DNA of 26,025 nt from the NCBI RefSeq assembly GCF_000485595.1, contig NW_014577062.1, positions 1,463,197 to 1,489,221 on the forward strand, read 5' to 3'. Made by a program: the position numbers and the translations under genes. The stretch is from Priapulus caudatus. Taxonomy: Eukaryota; Priapulida; Priapulimorpha; Priapulimorphida; Priapulidae. This document shows, in pieces, positions 25,650-26,025 of this stretch; within the stretch, counting starts at the first letter, position 1; every line of letters begins with the position of its first letter. Below the pieces are notes generated by a model. The model was not told the DNA's origin, ran no database searches, and saw only the letters and a program-made list of their open reading frames with translations.

Positions 25650-26025
25650 CAGGGGTCGAAATTAGCGGTATCCCGATATCCGCGGGATACCAGATTCTTG
25701 TGCGGGATACCAGATTTCAATGCTTGGTATCCCGCCGGGATAGTAAAAAAAAAATCGTCATAATCGGGATAGTGATTGTTGAATTATCAACTTTATACGG
25801 CAGCGCATCTGAGCGAGTGCGAGAGCGCGCCCTTAGTTACTAATTTACTATGCCACACTAGCGTTTTTATACAGCAGGCATAGCATATTTGCAAGCGCAA
25901 GCGTGGCCGATGTTGATCATAATTGTGAACCTGTGTATACATTGTATCAAGCGAACCAGACAATGCGTCTAGACAATACGTCTGCAGTGTACTGTGGAGG
26001 CATATGTAAAATCATAGATATATAC
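25650..26025 (+). mobile_element. Probable hAT-like element, left end, running off the window
   Basis: CAGGGGTCGAAATTAGCGG at 25650 is a typical hAT-type terminus. Several copies of GCGGGATACCAG and GGTATCCCG follow and form small hairpins (25667-25745). The preceding 8 bases (CTAAATAA) would be the target duplication if the far end, outside this window, is followed by the same word. No transposase frame is visible. Confidence 0.5.

Overview
This is an AT-rich animal (metazoan) genomic window. Two multi-exon, spliced nuclear genes lie in a landscape crowded with inverted repeats and non-autonomous transposon relics. The CCCTAA/TTAGGG blocks and the gene structures fit an invertebrate with the ancestral animal telomere repeat (sponge, cnidarian, lophotrochozoan or invertebrate deuterostome). 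I cannot name the species. A 25-N gap at 14117-14141 marks a scaffold join.

Layout. Positions 1-9194 contain no gene I can support. They hold tandem repeats (886-1168, 1444-1935), a cluster of very small palindromes flanked by 7-8 bp direct repeats (1752-2691), a CCCTAA block (3178-3242), a roughly 2.8 kb composite inverted repeat with a homopurine/homopyrimidine minisatellite core (3735-6510), two related interspersed repeats (6514-7815), and a group of foldback elements (8297-8854). A plus-strand gamma-butyrobetaine dioxygenase-like gene (BBOX1-like, three recognised exons) occupies 9195-11414. Positions 11415-16800 are intergenic. They carry another foldback, a nested TTAA-type element, a ~660 bp direct duplication around the gap with a hAT transposase fragment beside it, and a 775 bp long-terminal-inverted-repeat element with a perfect 7 bp target duplication. 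A minus-strand DCAF12 gene (nine coding exons, 447 aa, start to stop intact) runs from 24975 down to 16901, convergent with BBOX1. Its introns host further elements, including two inverted copies of one ~1.2 kb repeat. The right edge has a telomere-cored foldback (25287-25480) and the start of a hAT-like element (25650 onward).

The two genes have unrelated jobs: carnitine biosynthesis, and substrate choice by a CUL4-DDB1 ubiquitin ligase. Nothing suggests a shared pathway or operon.

The most unusual signals are: (1) perfect micro-palindromes as short as 10-30 bp, beginning CA and ending TG, each bounded by a 7-8 bp direct repeat, with larger elements sharing the CAGGAGT terminus and the 7 bp duplication; (2) unrelated foldback families that carry telomere-repeat blocks at or near the centre of the palindrome; and (3) the composite inverted repeat at 3.7-6.5 kb. 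No intact transposase or reverse transcriptase frame was found, so all mobile DNA here is non-autonomous or dead.
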